Part shown: positions 62,940 through 64,000 of the stretch, in pieces
How the letters are laid out: each line of letters opens with the position of its first letter
Numbering within the stretch: position 1 is the stretch's first letter
Source: Chitinophaga varians
GTDB taxonomy: Bacteria > Bacteroidota > Bacteroidia > Chitinophagales > Chitinophagaceae
DNA: 64,000 bases
Direction of reading: 5' to 3'
Assembly: GCF_012641275.1 (NCBI RefSeq)
Contig: NZ_JABAIA010000002.1
Coordinates: 1,116,001-1,180,000 of the forward strand
Position numbers and translations under genes: made by a program
Notes under the pieces: generated by a model
Database searches by the model: none
What the model was told of the DNA's origin: nothing
The model's input: only the letters and a program-made list of their open reading frames with translations

Positions 62940-64000
62940 AGTTGCAGTTTTTTCATTAATGGCTGATCGTCTTTCAGCTGATCGGGTATGATGCTGGGCA
63001 TTACTTTTTCCACCTGTTCCATGATGCCGGTGAGGAAGCTACGGTACAGGATCATGGCGGAAGGTATCTTTTCCGATATGACGGCGTATACGCTTACGGG
63101 ATAGTGGGGCACATCGCCCACCTGGTCCCGGTCAAGATCATAGCCATCGTATTTATCCCAGTAGTTGCGGTGAAATTCGTTGAGCATGAGCGTACCGTTG
63201 GTGGCCACATCAAAGGAGTTGCCGATGAAGTTGTTGCCGGTAAACCTGCTGCCGCTGGAGCTGGCCATTACACGGATGGCCCAGCCGTTGTCCTGAAACA
63301 GGTTGCGCTGTACAGACACACGGGTGGTGCCTTCCATGTGGATAGCAATGGTGTTTTTGATGAAGCGGTTATGTGTGATGTGACTGTCGGTGATTTCTTT
63401 CAGTAACAGGCCGTAGGAAGCGTCTCCCCAGTTTTGTATAAACGTGTTGTCGGTCATGGTCACTTCGCGTGTATACATAACGGCCACGCCTGCACCGTTT
63501 TCCCGGAAAATATTTTTCATATAGGCGTTATGGTGGGAAAACATAAAATGCAGGCCGTATCGTTGATTGTTGGCAGAGAGGTTGTTTTCTATACCGGAAT
63601 TGGTCACAAATTCGAAGTAGATGCCGTCGCGGTGGCCGGATATATTGTTACTGTTGATTTGCAGGGCGTCACATTTCCAGGCGTGGATGCCATTGCCGCC
63701 GTTGATTTCATTTTTGATGCCGGAATGTACGGTATTACCTTCCAGCAGACAGTGCTGGGCGTTCTGCAGGTAGATGCCGTAAGTGCAGTCCAGTATCCTG
63801 TTGTTGCGGAGAGTGACATGACTGGCGTTACTGACGCGGATGCCGGCGATGTCTGATATGGAAGAGCGCCCTGTATATTGTACCTGTAGCCCCTGCATGA
63901 CCACGCTGTCGGCGGTGATGAGGAAGCCCGGGTATTTGTATTCCGCATCAATGACCGGCATGCCGTTGCCTATAATGGTGATGCGCTGGTTTACCTGTAT
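62936..64000 (-). CDS. nosD: NosD-like periplasmic copper-binding maturation protein, 5' partial
   Basis: Right-handed beta-helix protein needed to mature the Cu-Z site of nitrous oxide reductase. The frame is open to the window edge, so the N-terminus and signal peptide are missing; about 354 residues are visible. They form successive PbH1 coils (ASHVTLRNNRILDCTYGIYLQNAQHCLLEGN, ISGHRDGIYFEFVTNSGIENN, GDASYGLLLKEITDSHITHNRFIKNTIAIHMEGT), with the NosD-typical NYWDKYDGYDLDRDQVGDVPHYP near the C-terminus. First visible gene of a nosDFY operon on the minus strand; nosZ and nosL are expected upstream beyond base 64000. Confidence 0.92.
   Translation of the reverse strand: MQVNQRITIIGNGMPVIDAEYKYPGFLITADSVVMQGLQVQYTGRSSISDIAGIRVSNASHVTLRNNRILDCTYGIYLQNAQHCLLEGNTVHSGIKNEINGGNGIHAWKCDALQINSNNISGHRDGIYFEFVTNSGIENNLSANNQRYGLHFMFSHHNAYMKNIFRENGAGVAVMYTREVTMTDNTFIQNWGDASYGLLLKEITDSHITHNRFIKNTIAIHMEGTTRVSVQRNLFQDNGWAIRVMASSSGSRFTGNNFIGNSFDVATNGTLMLNEFHRNYWDKYDGYDLDRDQVGDVPHYPVSVYAVISEKIPSAMILYRSFLTGIMEQVEKVMPSIIPDQLKDDQPLMKKLQL

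Overview
This 64 kb window comes from a member of the Bacteroidota, most likely the family Chitinophagaceae and probably Chitinophaga or a close relative. The evidence is the SusC/SusD pairs with ECF sigma/FecR regulators, a giant secreted protein with a type B (CHU_C, gliding-type) T9SS sorting domain, a Bacteroidota class I lanthipeptide-like precursor, LytTR systems, and promoters that fit the Bacteroidota TTG...TAnnTTTG pattern. Genus and species cannot be fixed from sequence alone. I saw no rRNA, tRNA, CRISPR array, transposase or phage gene; the window looks like ordinary chromosome with many regulator/target modules.

Layout: (1) 1-4.5 kb, an RND efflux pump (5' end outside the window) and its TolC-type outer membrane lipoprotein. 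(2) 4.6-11.6 kb, a DUF6138-like protein of unknown function, a ChrA chromate transporter, a DUF3995 membrane protein, an unknown 170-aa protein divergent from a MarR regulator, and an AraC regulator followed by an atypical SDR protein. (3) 12.1-23.0 kb, one 11-kb gene for a 3,658-aa surface protein with 22 DUF11-type repeats. (4) 23.1-32.2 kb, a GLPGLI protein and a TonB-receptor-like barrel, a two-component system (histidine kinase and OmpR-type regulator), then a TonB-dependent receptor with a small secreted partner. A shared 14-bp motif upstream of both the kinase and the barrel gene suggests one regulon. (5) 32.2-41.2 kb, a membrane LytTR protein, a TetR regulator with a clear palindromic operator before a three-gene membrane/rhodanese operon, a serine hydrolase lipoprotein, a LytS/LytTR two-component pair, an ECF42-like sigma factor with its YCII-domain partner, and a DUF389 membrane protein.

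(6) 41.3-43.7 kb, a monocistronic 47-aa lanthipeptide-like precursor that is too short for ordinary ORF calling, a Tat-exported sugar-isomerase-like protein and two VOC-fold proteins. (7) 43.8-61.4 kb, two nutrient-uptake loci of parallel design: ECF sigma, FecR anti-sigma, STN-containing SusC, SusD, and a TlpA-like thioredoxin lipoprotein/periplasmic protein. They are separated by a His-containing polytopic membrane protein. In each locus a signal would pass from the SusC N-terminal STN domain to FecR and then to the sigma factor. (8) 61.5-64.0 kb, nosY, nosF and the 3' part of nosD on the minus strand, the copper-site maturation genes of a nitrous oxide reductase cluster that continues beyond the window.

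The observations I rate highest are the orphan RiPP precursor, the 90-bp tandem duplication at the kinase/regulator junction that creates an intervening mini-ORF, the 64-residue Gln/Gly/Asp-rich linker inside the same response regulator, and several operator-like repeat pairs with two-helical-turn spacing next to cognate regulators.
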